From positions 124,001 through 188,000 of the forward strand of contig JACYXH010000232.1 of NCBI GenBank assembly GCA_026745465.1: 64,000 bases of DNA. Direction: 5' to 3'. This stretch comes from Lota lota. Its lineage: Eukaryota > Chordata > Actinopteri > Gadiformes > Lotidae. The notes beneath the pieces are model-generated. The model worked only from the letters and a program-made list of their open reading frames with translations, did no database searches and was not told where the DNA came from. This document shows, piece after piece, positions 17,596-32,379 of this stretch. The position numbers and the translations under genes were made by a program. Numbering within the stretch: position 1 is the stretch's first letter; each line of letters starts with the position of its first letter.

Positions 17596-17859
17596 TGGAT
17601 TTCATTCCCCATTTACTTAATGTTTGTTTTCCTCTCGCAGCTTCCGTTTTGGACACGCCTATTGCATCAGAACAAGGGACAGGCTCAAAATCTATTTCCT
17701 GGTAGCAATATACTCGTACTGATTAGACTGGATCCAATTTGACTGCTTTGCACACCCACGCAGACACACACACCCACCCACTCGTCTGTTCTTATCTGTT
17801 GACTGCAATATACTCATGACACTGTTCTGACACACACATCTCATTTTGCCCTCAACTGT

Positions 17860-18030
17860 GCAGGGGGGTGTAGAGAGAGAGAGAGAAAGAGAGAGGGATA
17901 TAGAGAAATAGGGGAGGGAGGCTGAGAGAAGGAGGGGGGTGTAGAGAGAGAGAAAGAGAAAGAGAGAGGGATATAGAGAAATAGGGGAGGGAGGCTGAGA
18001 GAAGGGGGGGGGGTTAGAGAGAGAAGGATA
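17860..18030. repeat. Purine-rich tandem repeat, about 70-bp unit
   Basis: Two to three copies of a GA-rich unit containing ggatatagagaaataggggaggg. It lies in an otherwise unassigned stretch (17600-19020) in which I see no convincing gene. Confidence 0.8.
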
Positions 18031-19019
18031 TAGAGCTGAACAGTGTAAAAAAGGGGAAGTTGGCACAGATTCACTGTTGGGGTACAGCCTACAGAATATG
18101 TAGTCCCCTGTGGCACCAGGCAGGCCAGCTGTGGACTGGGGACCAGTAACACTGGACCCTGTAGCTCTCTGGAGCAGTCCACCATACACTTCCTCCTGTT
18201 GTTGGAACGGTGAGCATGTCGAAAACATACTTTATACATACCGTTATACATTGTCCCTCATCGCTGTAGCCATGGGCAAAACATATGCACCTCACTCATT
18301 GGACCCTAATTCAAGCCGATACTCTTGAGTAGAAAATGGTACAATGGTGACCTAATGCTCCAATTGCTCCTGTCAAAGTCCAAAGTGTTCAATGAGTCCA
18401 TTTCAATCAAGAGAATACTGGGAGTGGCACATCCACAACCCACATGTTTTGAGGCTGTCATGATCCAACCTATTGAGTCTGTGTGTCCGTGTGGGTGGAT
18501 GGGTGTGGTTGTTTAAACCACACCCTGTTGCTGTTGTGCAGCAAGGCACAAACAAACCCATTGAACATATACATTCATAGCAAGGCAACATTCACATTGT
18601 TTACCTTGTACCTAAATATATGTTAAGAGCAGATATTTAGCAGTACGCTTGTTTCAATAACTGGGTTAGTAAAGTATCTAGTAGTCGTGATCTTTAAATG
18701 GGTTGATAAGTTAAAGAACATATTTACACTGTGTTCATCCTGTGTGCATTTCGCTTGACATTTATGTATTTATACATTGCTTATATCTGATCAAACAAAT
18801 CCTGTCATGTGTCTTCAACCTTTGATCATTTAAACGCTGGTAAGCTATATGAGCTTCTATGAGTGCACATCTTCTTCGTTAATTGTTTCAAGCAAGTTAA
18901 TACAAGCACAACGTTAAGTGAGTTAAAAACAATTCAAGCACAAAGTCAATGTTTTCCACCACAGCATCTTCTGGGAATATAGTCTCTATATGCATAGCCA
19001 CTGCTATTGAGGCTTTGAG

Positions 19020-20935
19020 GACTACTCAGAACTGATCAACAAAGCCACATTGTGTGTAATCCTGTCAACCTTCCACACAGCGACCGTTCCCAAAAAGGTT
19101 GCAGTATTGCTTCCTAGGGAATTCACACAACGTTTCTTTGTATTGGTTTGTATCCACCCCAGAGCTAACACACCCACAGAGCACATTGGCAGAATAATAG
19201 ACAGGCTTAAAATATATATCCCCGGACTCTGCTGGATGATTTTACAATTTCAATTGACAAATCATTAAGAGGTTTTTGTCAATATGTCACCTGCACTACT
19301 CGTCTGGTAAAGCCACTGGACAAATGCTATGGTTCAATTTCAGATGCATACAGATCTATATATCCATCAGTGGACCAGTGATAGCGCTGACAGGCTACAA
19401 GGTTGCCTCCAGGTTACCAATTGGGATAACCGGATAGCCTCATCCAGTGACGTCAATGAGCACGTGGACAACAGTCTCATGTTATGTCTCCTTTTGTGTC
19501 GACAATATCATTCCCAGTAAAAAGGTTACCATCTGCCCCCTAAAAAAAAAATACTATTTTTCACTGATAAATGCAGTCACCTCCACTGTCTAACCGGGGG
19601 ACTCTACCCTCACCATGAACACTGAGGATGGGGTGAAAGCCCTCAAGTAGACCAAAGCAAGCTCAGCGGCCGGGCGGGATAACACTAACGGCCTTACCTT
19701 GAGGTACTGTGCAGAGCAGCTTGGGGGCGTGTTCCAGCTCCTATTACAGAGTTCCATGGCCAGTGGCATACTCCCCCAGCTGTGGAAACATTCCACACTT
19801 ATTCCCATACCAAAGAAAGGTACCATCAAGGCCCTGAATGATCTTAGACCGGTGTCCCTCGCCTCTCTTGCGATGAAGGCAACGGAGAGGGTTATCAAAA
19901 ACCATCTCACCAAGGTAACAGGCCCAGAGCTGGACCCGCTCCAGTTGGCATATCATGCAGGTAGAGGGGTTGACGATGCAAAATAATTGATCACAGACGC
20001 CATCCATAAGCATCTGGAAGCCCCCAACAGCACTACCAGACTCCTGTTTGCAGACTTTTACTCGGCAGTTAACACCCCCCGCAGTCACACATCACATACC
20101 ACTGGTTTTCACCTAGCCGACCACCTAATCCTGTGGATAATGGACTTTAATAAGGGCTGTGTCCTTTCACCTTTGCTCTTCCTCCGCTACACTGATGACT
20201 GCAGGTCCACCCAGCCCAACGGTCACATTGTCCAGTTCGCTGACAACACAGTCCTTCCATCTCTGCTCTTAGGCCCATTACAACATCACGGCCCAGTTCT
20301 TCAGCGGTATGTGGAGTGGCGTGGTCCGCCTGGAACTCAATGTGAGCAAGACCAAGGAGATGGTGGTGACCTTCTCCAACAAGCAAAAGGCAAGTGGCTG
20401 TGGCTGTCACCAGCACCATACACAATAAGCTAGTTGAGGAGTACATTTATCTGGGTACAGTAACCTGTTGAAATTCACCTCCAATACAGAAAAGAGCCTC
20501 AGGAAATGCCGGCAGTGGCAATATCTCCTAAGGAAGCTCAACTCCTTTGGGGTCAGCAAGCCTATCCTTACAATGTTTTACTACTCTTTCATCGAGTGTA
20601 TCATGACATTCTCTGTCGGTTCCACTCCATCAGCCTCCAAAACAAGAAACACCCGCAGACCAGTCAAAATCTGCTCTAAAATGATTGGCCTCCCTGATAG
20701 AACCCTCTCCACCCTATGGGAGCAGCAGATGCTAAGGTTGGCTAGCAGGGTCTTGCAGGGCCCTTCACACATCCTGTTCCCTGCCTGCGAGTGGCTCCCC
20801 TCAGGACCTGCGGTTCGCAGCCCAAGATGGAGGACACAGAAGAACGGCAAGAAAGGCTGTTCAGCTTCTCAACTCCCAACCATTCCTGACCCTCTGTCCA
20901 CCCCGTTGAATAAACATGCTAGCTTCTAGTGTACC
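19020..20935 (+). mobile_element. Decayed L2/Rex1-like LINE (endonuclease and reverse transcriptase parts)
   Basis: The 5' part encodes endonuclease-like peptides (LLPREFTQRFFVLVCIHPRA, TEHIGRIIDRL). The 3' part encodes reverse transcriptase: LWKHSTLIPIPKKGT, LNDLRPVSLASLAMKATERV, LDPLQLAYHAGRGVDDA, then YTDDCRS and FADNTV, where the catalytic FADD-type box reads FADN. The C-terminal part has LLRKLNSFGVSKPIL. This is the order seen in L2/Rex1-type non-LTR elements. Several stops and frame changes are evident, including a stop right after GRGVDDAK at about 19985, so it is dead. An old insertion; no clear 5' end. Confidence 0.8.
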
Positions 20936-21278
20936 GCGTCACAGTACATGCAGGCAGCCAGGAGGGCTTATTTTATTTTGAACATTATCATTTATTAATA
21001 CAACTTTAAAATAGAAAAAATCTCTTTAAGGCCTACTTTCATGTTGCCATACTTGGTGACAATTTTCACATCCGTTATCTGTGATCAAATATCCGGCTCA
21101 ATCATATATATACCACATCCTGTTGTGAGCTACTGCTTTCGTAGGCTCAACTCAATTTGCTTAAAATTGACACTCTGCACATCGACCTCAAACACTCTGC
21201 AACCAACCAGTTCACACCTCTGCAACTTTGTCTGCAACGTTCTAAAACCATTTAAAACTCGTCACAAATCTTTGCTGT

Positions 21279-22571
21279 TAATTTAAGATATCTATAAAAC
21301 AATTTGGACATGTTACAAATATATTTTCACATGTGGAAATTACATTTCTGACTTCTGACTAGTCTAAACTGATTTACAGATATCTTTAATTTCATTATAG
21401 ATGTCAGTAATTCCTTTTTCACTAGTAACAATAACGACTACAGATATCTACAATTGAATTTCCACATGTTGAAAAAGGACTAGTGGAAATGTAATTACCC
21501 ATTTCAGATATCAACAATTGCATTTCCGAAATGTCCGACATATCAACAAACCATTTTGTATATGTGGTAGTATTAAAATACCACAAAGCCATTGGTCGAC
21601 ATTAAATTACCATAGTAGTTCCGGATATGTATGTTCGTCATTGAAGACAATTACAATTACATTTTGACTAGTCAAAATTCATTTTTTGGATATCTAAAAT
21701 TCAATTCTGACTAGTTATAAAAGGAATTGTAGATGTCTCAAATATAATTGTTACTAGTACGAATATAATTTTCACTAGTTACAATTGTATTTCAGATATC
21801 TGCAATGCAATTCTAGATATCTGAAATTACATTATTACTAGTAGAAATTCCAAGCCGACATATCAATAATACAATTTTGACTAGTCAGAATTGACTTTTA
21901 GATATCTACAATTTACATTTCCACTAGTGAGAATTGAATTGTTGATATCAAGAATTAACATTTTGACTAGTGAGAATTGAGTTGTACATATCATTAATTA
22001 GAATTGCAACTAGTCAAAATTACACTATGGATATGTCGACATGGAATTATAGCTAGTCAAAATTGAATTATAGATATCTGTAATTGAGTTTGAATGGAAG
22101 TCAATGGAAAAAGTTTACTAGTTGTAATTAAGTTACAGATATCTACAATTGGCATTTCCACTAGTAAGAAATTGTTGATATCAAGAATGAACATTTTGAC
22201 TAGTGAGAAATTAATTGTATATATCTTAAATTAGAATTGCTACTAGTCAAAATTATAGTATGGATATGTTGGCTTGGAAGTATAACTAGTCAAAAAAGGA
22301 ATTGTTATCTACAATTGCTATTACCACTGCTGATTAAATGTTAAAAGGGCTTCCCATATTCCACTAGTTACAATCCTTTTTCAACATGTGGAAATTCAAT
22401 TGTAGATATCTGTAATCGTCATTGTTACTAGTGAAAAAGAAATTACTGATATCTATATTTAAATGAAAGATATCTGTAAATCAGTTTCAACTAGTCGAAA
22501 TATAATTTCTACATGTGAAAATATACTTGTAACATGTCAAAATAGTTGTACAGATAACTTCAATTTAAAGA
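21279..22571. mobile_element. Long palindromic foldback element studded with 6-bp palindromes
   Basis: The first 200 bp or more match the reverse complement of the last 200 bp: both carry, in order, acatgt, acatgt, actagt, agatatct, actagt, agatatct, acatgt. Throughout, the palindromes ACTAGT, GATATC and ACATGT recur every 28-32 bp, separated by AT-rich spacers. A block of about 190 bp is also directly duplicated (about 21902-22075 and 22138-22330). No coding capacity. Best described as a foldback-type non-autonomous DNA element; family not recognised. The stretch 20940-21275 before it shows nothing further. Confidence 0.7.
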
Positions 22572-23759
22572 CTAGCCAGCCCCGCCGGCTAACTGATAGA
22601 GGGCTAGCCGTACTAGCTAGCCGACCTGGAGCAGCTAGGATCCGGGCGGCTCGCGGACTGTCCACGGCTACGCCTACGACCGCAGAAACCCACTTCTAAC
22701 ACCCGAATAAGAGCTAGGATCCCTGGGGTTACGTCTTTCTGGGCACGACTAAGGGGAAATGTTTTGGTACTAACGGGAAATAGTCACCCGATGAGCGTCA
22801 TCATCCGTTTGTCTCTTTTGATTGGGTCCTACGAAGCGAAGAACACTTTACTTTCGTTTGTCTTCTCTCTGAAGAATATAGAAGAGATACAAAAATGTAA
22901 ATATATGTACATGTATACACAATGATTATAACCGACCTCGAAATGTTCAGATATATATTAAAAAAAAATCCTGTGGCCGTCGTGTCATTTACCAGACTGA
23001 ATGGAATAACTGCGTGACCGTGTGATACACACCTTCCTGGCTGCGCTGTTCCGAGATTGCAACCACCGCCCACAAACATATCTGGAGCTCGGTCTGAACT
23101 GTGGTGCTTCCCTTATTTATCGTCCAATTTGGTAGAGTTGCATGTCAGAAGTTGGGGGACAGATGCAGTCGCACAACTGCCAGTGGCTCACTCTTCAGGT
23201 GGCTTGATTCTGTCCCATTTCGAGTCGCGTTTTGGCGGAAGTAAAAAAAAAAATACAAGACCCTTCCAAGTCCTTCCAAGTATTTTCTGTTATGCATCTG
23301 GCCCTTATATTTGTTAATGTATTATTGATTGCTTTTGGGATGTCGTAGTTATAAAACGTATAAGTATAACACATGTATACTAACTGGCCAAATTAAAATC
23401 TCTTTATAGCATGGCTCTGTTGATTGTCCTATTGTATTTTTTTTTACACGATAGAAGGGCAACATGACTGGCATCCCACTTCATTAATACATATCTACAT
23501 TGTGCAATGGTTTCACCTTTTGCTGAAAAGTAAACTTATGGTGCTACCAGTTTTTCTATAGTGCTCCTGATCGTTTGACTGGTGCTCCTAGCTCCTAGTA
23601 CTGAACCTTTACTTTTTAGTCATTGAGCACTCTTTCACTTTTATTTGAAGCAACTTATGGTGTATTTTCCATACTGGCCTGGCTCAACTCGGTTTGACTC
23701 GACATAGAAGCCCAGCACGGTTGGGATTTTACTGTGGGATTTGAGTTATTATTTCTTGA
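22572..23759. other. No recognised gene
   Basis: A CpG-rich patch (22570-22700) with several ctagc motifs follows the foldback element. The rest is unique AT-rich sequence without a convincing exon. Confidence 0.5.
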
Positions 23760-23890
23760 AATTGATCAGGCATCTGGCTCAGGGATGTCAACAGAGACTT
23801 CGGACACTGGGGTTCGAACCCAGTAACTTTCAGCTGGGAGTCAAACAGCACAAGCACTAGACTATTCTACAAGCCCAAAATCTGAATCTG
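23760..23890 (-). mobile_element. tRNA-derived SINE head
   Basis: On the minus strand a tRNA-like head carries an A-box-like tagtctagtgcttgtg and a perfect B box GGTTCGAACCC. It resembles the elements at 36280 and 57560. A separate SINE tail piece (tttggataaaagtgtccgctaaat) lies at about 24778-24806. Confidence 0.65.
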
Positions 23891-24317
23891 TATCAGAGCT
23901 GAATTAATACAAAATATTATATAATTCCTTAATGATTGAATGGATTCAACAGGAATTATTAGTTTAACTAGTTAAACCCGACAATAAGGTATCTTACATC
24001 TTAAACTACTCTCTTGGGCTTGTGTAGGGGGAAGGGCATGATTATGTATTTGTCAAAAGCAGGCCCACTGTTAATATTAATAATCACAATTGTATGATCT
24101 GAAAAACATTCAATTTTATTGAAGGCATAGCAAAGGTCAGGAATGTATAGAAAAGATAATATAAACAGTAGTGAACAGTTGTGTTCACACAAATGCTAGT
24201 CGAATTTAAGAAGAACTCTTCAATATAGGGAAGAAAAACACATCAGTCTTTCTGCCAATTGCTGACTCTTTTACCAAAAATATGATGAAGCGATCATAAT
24301 GAGAGGAATGTTTTGGT

Positions 24318-27126
<2,809 letters not shown>

Positions 27127-27267
27127 GTCTGGCAACGGGGAGAATGTGTAGTTTAACTGTTGGGATACAACAACGCTTTGTTTCTTTGTGAATATGTTGT
27201 TAGAAAACTGATATCATGGCTGAAACTTAAGATCCCAACAATAAAACCCCAAATAAAATTACGTTCA

Positions 27268-27892
27268 AGAGCCAGTGAGCCCACTGTTTCAGCTGGAATT
27301 CAAACACTGTGTGATTTAAAAGAAATGCGTTTTGGGATGAGAGTTCAGGAAAGAGGGGTATCCCCATGGTAACGACCCACGCCAACTTTGTGATACTTTT
27401 TTAGCACCGTCGTTGTGTATGAGGGTTCTATTAAGCGATGTTGTCCGGGAATCCTAACCCTCGGACGGGAACATTAAATCTCTCGCCGCTCAGACGGAGC
27501 TTCACCGTCCACCCACACCGTGGCGTTATACTATCAGTGTCCGAAAAGCCCAACTTTCTCTCGGACACAGCAGTCACCGCTGCCCAGACAGAGCTCCACA
27601 CGTCCACACGCAGCGCGCCGCCGAGGCCCCTTGGCCGTGACGTCAGACCACCTCGGAAAAGGTACTCTGACGTCACTAACAGAACGCCACCTGCCTTAGC
27701 AGCAGAGCGCAACGTTCACGTGGTGTTTTGGGGAGCATGGCAAAAACATAGCATTTTACCCCTTTTATCTCTAAATTGGGGTATTATATCAGTAACAGTG
27801 ATAAAATGGCGTCGATCACTATGTTGACGATCATGTGAGAGAAATGACCACGTCAAAAAAAAAAAGTGGTTTTGGGTTCCCTGGCTCTTTAA
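27268..27892 (+). mobile_element. MITE with AAGAGCCAG/CTGGCTCTT terminal inverted repeats
   Basis: Left end aagagccagtgagccca and right end tgggttccctggctctt are imperfect inverted repeats bounding about 625 bp. The interior matches the copies at 24940-25711 and 25740-26066. A short related patch (gttatccccatggttac...ccaactttgtaatactt) occurs at about 11756-11805. Family not recognised. Confidence 0.7.
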
Positions 27893-28210
27893 GCTAGCTA
27901 GACTGAAAATGGCCATTTTGCCAAGCCGCATGCGACTAACGGTAATCAAAAGTCCCTCCATGGAGTGAACTCTTCGTGAACTAGAAGTCTTGCCTGATGG
28001 CACAGAAACTCAGCACTATTGCACCTTTACGCACAGCTTGAGTCATCCTCTTTGCATCGGCGGGCCTTTGATTTATTACAAATCTGTTCCGTTAACCGAA
28101 GGCCCGCCATGGTTTCCTCTCGGCTCTGAAGTGATTTAACGCTTCACTGACTGCATGGCTGAAAGACGCTGCTACGTGACAAACGTGGATGTTTGTGAAC
28201 GCAAAGGCCC

Positions 28211-28257
<47 letters not shown>

Positions 28258-30004
28258 GATGCCCAAAACTGGCGCTAGATCTGCAATATCGGTGAATTCA
28301 TCGCCATTAAATACAAGACTTCTTTTTTCATAAATAGGTGACTCGAGGTGGTCGCAACGTCCTCGAGTTCTGCCTACAGGTTTTCAATTGTTTTTCATTG
28401 CAACGTTAGATGAAATAACCAGAAGACCGTGTCAAATAGTACACTGCACTAGTAGGCTTTATGTAATATCATCACTTGATATAACGGTGGGCTGACTGAT
28501 TAATAAAGCCGAATGTGCTGTCTACAATGTAATTCAATATTGCGTGAAACATTTGACTGATGTCTTACTTATCTTCCGCTCTTCAAGATGGATGGTAATG
28601 TGAAGGCAAAAAAGGAGGGAAAAAGCTCCAACTTTAGTATCTAACCCCGTCGGGCCGTGTACGCCTCTGGGATGCTCGTACTATTGTGCGCGATGGAAGC
28701 CCTACGCATGTTCTTAAGCCCGAATGAGTTTCAGTTTCCTGTCTGTTTGTAGTCAATGTGAAACTAAACCAGTGCGTGGGCGTCTTTTTTTCCCTCTCCA
28801 TCCAGGTGCATAATCTCATTGGCTTGTTAAGAGTTCCTCGTCATTCTGTATCACTGTACAATGCATGTGTAGCAGGGAGATAACGTCTCAGACCGAGGTA
28901 CTTATTAACAATGACTGGTTGTAAATCAGAGTTAAATCACACCTCTTACGTTTAACGGCGTAACGATATGAATCGTTATGGAACAGCGTTCCTTAAATGA
29001 CCTTTTTTTTGACACTTTCAATTCCTCCTCAACCTAACCGATGACGGTTTAGAAGGCAACGACTCGGAAGTGTGGCGGCAGTTTAGTTATATGTTGCAGA
29101 GCAAATACAGCACCGCTAGGTGGCGACATAACACTTTCAATTAAACTGATTGGTCGACCTCATTATCAAGGCAAACAACAAAAAATAGCATTCCAAGGGA
29201 TTGTATGTCCACCAAATAACTGTTAATTTTAATTCAGGTGTATTATGTTGTTAAAACTTTTTTGTTTTTACAAATAACAAGAAAAATAACACCAATCAAA
29301 TAATGACTTGCTATTACACAATATTGTAACACTTTTCGTTCTGCTACGTTTAACCTTACAGAAACACAATTTCTTTAAAGCGTTGCATTTTCAAAATGTA
29401 TATTCTAGTTTTGAATGGTCCAGTCTCACAGCATAGCCATCGCTCCCCCCCCCCCCCCCCCCCCCCCCCCCAAAAAAAAGATGTGTACTACACATTATAA
29501 AGATCACCAAACCTCACTGAACACAAAATTGTAAATCACAGACATGTAGCCAATAGTGCATCCATTACTTATGAATGCCACTCCCGGGGCAGATACCCAC
29601 AGCACACCTGCGGATGTGGACATGTGTATGCTGCAAATCTCCAGTAGAACTATTGTACCCCCCGTACTTCTGTGACGGTCTGTTAGAGCCGTGTGAGGTG
29701 GTTCGTCTTCACGCGTTAGACTTTGTGTTGTTTAACCTTATGGGTAGATTTTTTTATTTTAAAATAGCACAATCTTTCAACGGGCAAACAACTCTGTATT
29801 TCCAGCCATTTCACACTGCATACTTTGTGTGCAACGTTCTTCCTATTTTCGGCACATACGTTTTTAATATCTTTCTCTAAATCGAAATAATAATGAAAAG
29901 AACTTAAGGCTTCACTAAGTGATCAGACCACCAGATTGGAAACACCCAAGGCCAGGGCCCCTAGCTTTGTTTGGCCTCCAGGGGCCCTGGCCTCGGATGG
30001 GCTC
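27893..30004. other. Interval between the PLAC8-like genes
   Basis: Holds a (CA)n run at 28214-28254, an ISRE-like site at 28727-28740 and a poly-C run at 29446-29471. No convincing exon was seen. Confidence 0.5.
28727..28740 (-). promoter_or_regulatory. ISRE-like element upstream of PLAC8-like gene 1
   Basis: AGTTTCAGTTTCCT fits the interferon-stimulated response element (AGTTTCNNTTTC). It is about 1.6 kb upstream of the first coding ATG (27126), where a promoter before an untranslated exon could lie. Inference only. Confidence 0.3.
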
Positions 30005-30156
30005 CTAGAATGAGACGACCTGGTTGGTGATCACCGTAGTGGTGGCCGATGCACTTCCTTGCTTTTGGATCTTGACTTCCCGCGCCATTTGGCACCAGAC
30101 GCACGGGTAGCACCACAACACTGTACAGACATCGTTACAGCAGGAACCCTGGCAGG

Positions 30157-30204
<48 letters not shown>

Positions 30205-30221
30205 GAGAGAGAGAGAGAGAG

Positions 30222-30254
<33 letters not shown>

Positions 30255-31304
30255 TTCATTAATAAGTGAAAAAACGTAAGCACCCCACCACATCACCAAG
30301 CCTTTGTAGAGCGTTACGCAGAAAGTACGTTTCAGAAAACATACTTCTTTTATTTCTATGCTGGATTTAGTGGGGGTAGGGGTGTAGATTCGTGAGACCA
30401 TCCTTACATTCAAGTTTGCGTTTCAAAATGAATATGTCAGGGCTATGGCCAGCCCTGGTGTTTTCTTCCCTCTCCCCTGTGGTCCCCGCTCTGTCCCCTG
30501 CTGTCTCCATATCTGTCTCCAGCTCTGTCCCCCGCTCTGTCCCCTGCTGTCTCCAGCTCTGTCCCCTGCTGTCTCCATATCTGTCTCCAGCTCTGTCCCC
30601 TGCTGTCTCCATATCTGTCTCCAGCTCTGTCCCCCGCTCTGTCCCCTGCTGTCTCCAGCTCTGTCCCCCGCTCTGTCCCCCGTGGTCCCCGCTGTCTCCA
30701 GCTCTGTCCTCCGCTCTGTCCTCCGCTCTGTCCCCAACTCTGTCTCCCACTCTGTCTCCAGCTCTGTCCTCCGCTCTGTCTCCATATCTGTCTCCAGCTC
30801 TGTCCCCAACTCTGTCTCCCACTCTGTCTCCAGCTCTGTCCCCAACTCTGTCTCCCACTCTGTCTCCAGCTCTGTACCCGCTCTGTCTCCCCCTCTGTCT
30901 CCAGCTCTGTCTCCAGCTCTTGGCGTTGATGTGTGCGTGCGAGGGGCGGCCCATTCATTTCTCCCGGCTCCCCGATGACTTATTATTAACTCCTATTCAC
31001 CTGTTCCACGCCGCACACCTGTCATCCATCGCCAGACCCTCAACTCTGTGGTGCACGTCAGCCCCGGTTCCTCACCCACTCATCACCAGATCGTCCAATT
31101 CAATTATCGTTCCTTGTTGATTTATGTTCCGTTCGTATCCCCCCTGGCCTTACTTGGATGGCGTAGCGCTGTCTCATGGAGGAGCGCAGGCAGCAGGACA
31201 CCGCGCAGCAGAAGACGTCCAGCAGGGGCAGACAGCAGCACCAGCCAAAGTCCCCGGTCGTCTTGCACTGCAGGCAGGGGAAGCACCAGTACCCGCAGCA
31301 GCCT

Positions 31305-31341
<37 letters not shown>

Positions 31342-32379
31342 GAGAGACACACGGATGAACTTATTGGTCCGTCCGTCCTTGCTTTTTTTCTTTTTTTTTT
31401 GGAGACTAAATTGTTTGGTTGGTAAAGGCAAGCGTTGGTTTAAAAATAAAAACAGTTGAAAGGAGGGAGGAGATAGAAGAAGATGATATAAGGGGGAGGA
31501 GATAGAAGAAGATGATATAAGGGGGAGGAGTTAGAAGGTGACATAAGGGGGAGGAGCTAGAAGAAGATGATATAAGGGGGAGGAGCTAGAAGAAGATGAT
31601 ATAAGGGGGAGGAGATAGAAGAAGATGATATAAGGGGGAGGAGCTAGAAGAAGATGATATAAGGGGGAGGAGATAGAAGAAGATGATATAAGGGGGAGGA
31701 GCTAGAAGAAGATGATATAAGGGGGAGGAGATAGAAGAAGATGATATAAGGGGGAGGAGCTAGAAGAAGATGATATAAGGGGGAGGAGATAGAAGAAGAT
31801 GATATAAGGGGGAGGAGATAGAAGAAGATGATATAAGGGGGAGGAGATAGAAGAAGATGATATAAGGGGGAGGAGAATATATAAGTGGGGGAGAAGATAG
31901 AAGAAGATGAGGAATGAGGAAGCCATGTGTTACAATCTTATATTCACTTGAAGGAGGAAGAAACACTGAGGAAATGTTGAAAGGGATTTTTCTTTTACAA
32001 CTATACAATCAATCATTTCAGCCCTTCAAATATGACACCAGTGGAAACAATGTCATGTTCCCTTTATGTTTACTTCACTAAGGGGCGAAAATATTGTCTA
32101 GTAAACAAAAACAGAAGACAATTGTTTTGTAAGTGGTGGTTAGGGAGTGATTCCCTAATGGATCTACAGTCCACCTGTAGGGCGTCTTATACTCTGTAAT
32201 TAAGAATTCCCTGTAAAAGTGGGTAGAAGCGTCTGTTAAATAAAATGAATAAACACGCAGAGTTGCACACATCAACTGCGGTTCAGCTTACATGTTTCGA
32301 TGTCTGAACAGCAATCACAGAGCTCAGTGGACCAGTCCTTGCTGGGGGGGATTATCTGGATCACTATGTTGGCAGACAT
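30005..32379 (-). CDS. PLAC8/cornifelin-like cysteine-rich protein 2
   Basis: Exons 32379-32292, 31302-31154 and 30148-30005 give 126 residues, with the same intron phases as the paralogue at 24318-27126. The N-terminus is short (MSANIVIQIIPPSKD) and lacks the Tyr-Gln-Pro repeat. The core is [70 protein letters not shown] and MAREVK, ending VITNQVVSF. Exons 2 and 3 are very close to the paralogue, so the duplication is fairly recent or conversion occurs. A good acceptor (gatacag) sits two bases before the ATG, implying an upstream untranslated exon. A poly-C run directly abuts the exon 2 acceptor and a (CT)n tract the exon 3 acceptor. Both introns carry long minisatellites. Confidence 0.85.
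30149..30254. repeat. (GA)n tract at PLAC8-like 2 exon 3 acceptor
   Basis: GA-rich with one ACACACAC interruption. On the minus strand it is the pyrimidine tract of the acceptor before 30148. Confidence 0.93.
30475..30925. repeat. Minisatellite of CTGTCTCCAGCT / CTGTCCCC units
   Basis: Degenerate tandem units of about 18-21 bp with higher-order repeats; open in several frames only because of its periodicity. It lies in intron 2 of PLAC8-like gene 2. Confidence 0.9.
31303..31340. repeat. Poly-G run at a splice acceptor
   Basis: About 35 G residues on the plus strand; on the minus strand a poly-C tract leads straight into the CAG acceptor of PLAC8-like 2 exon 2. Length is likely unstable and hard to sequence. 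Confidence 0.85.
31455..31905. repeat. 33-bp minisatellite, about 13 copies
   Basis: Unit aagggggaggagatagaag plus aagatgatat, alternating agatag and agctag variants. Intron 1 of PLAC8-like gene 2. Confidence 0.93.

Noticed and set aside
18060-18230. Minus-strand frame EEVYGGLLQRATGSSV... behind a possible acceptor
   Set aside because: No partner exon or known domain, and it runs into purine-rich repeat DNA.
23760-23890. tRNA gene suggested by a perfect B box
   Set aside because: There is no full cloverleaf, and the sequence continues as a SINE body; the copies at 36280 and 57560 are alike.
30367-31120. Large Ser/Leu/Pro- and Arg/Asp-rich frames
   Set aside because: Intronic minisatellite in PLAC8-like gene 2; open on both strands because of periodicity.
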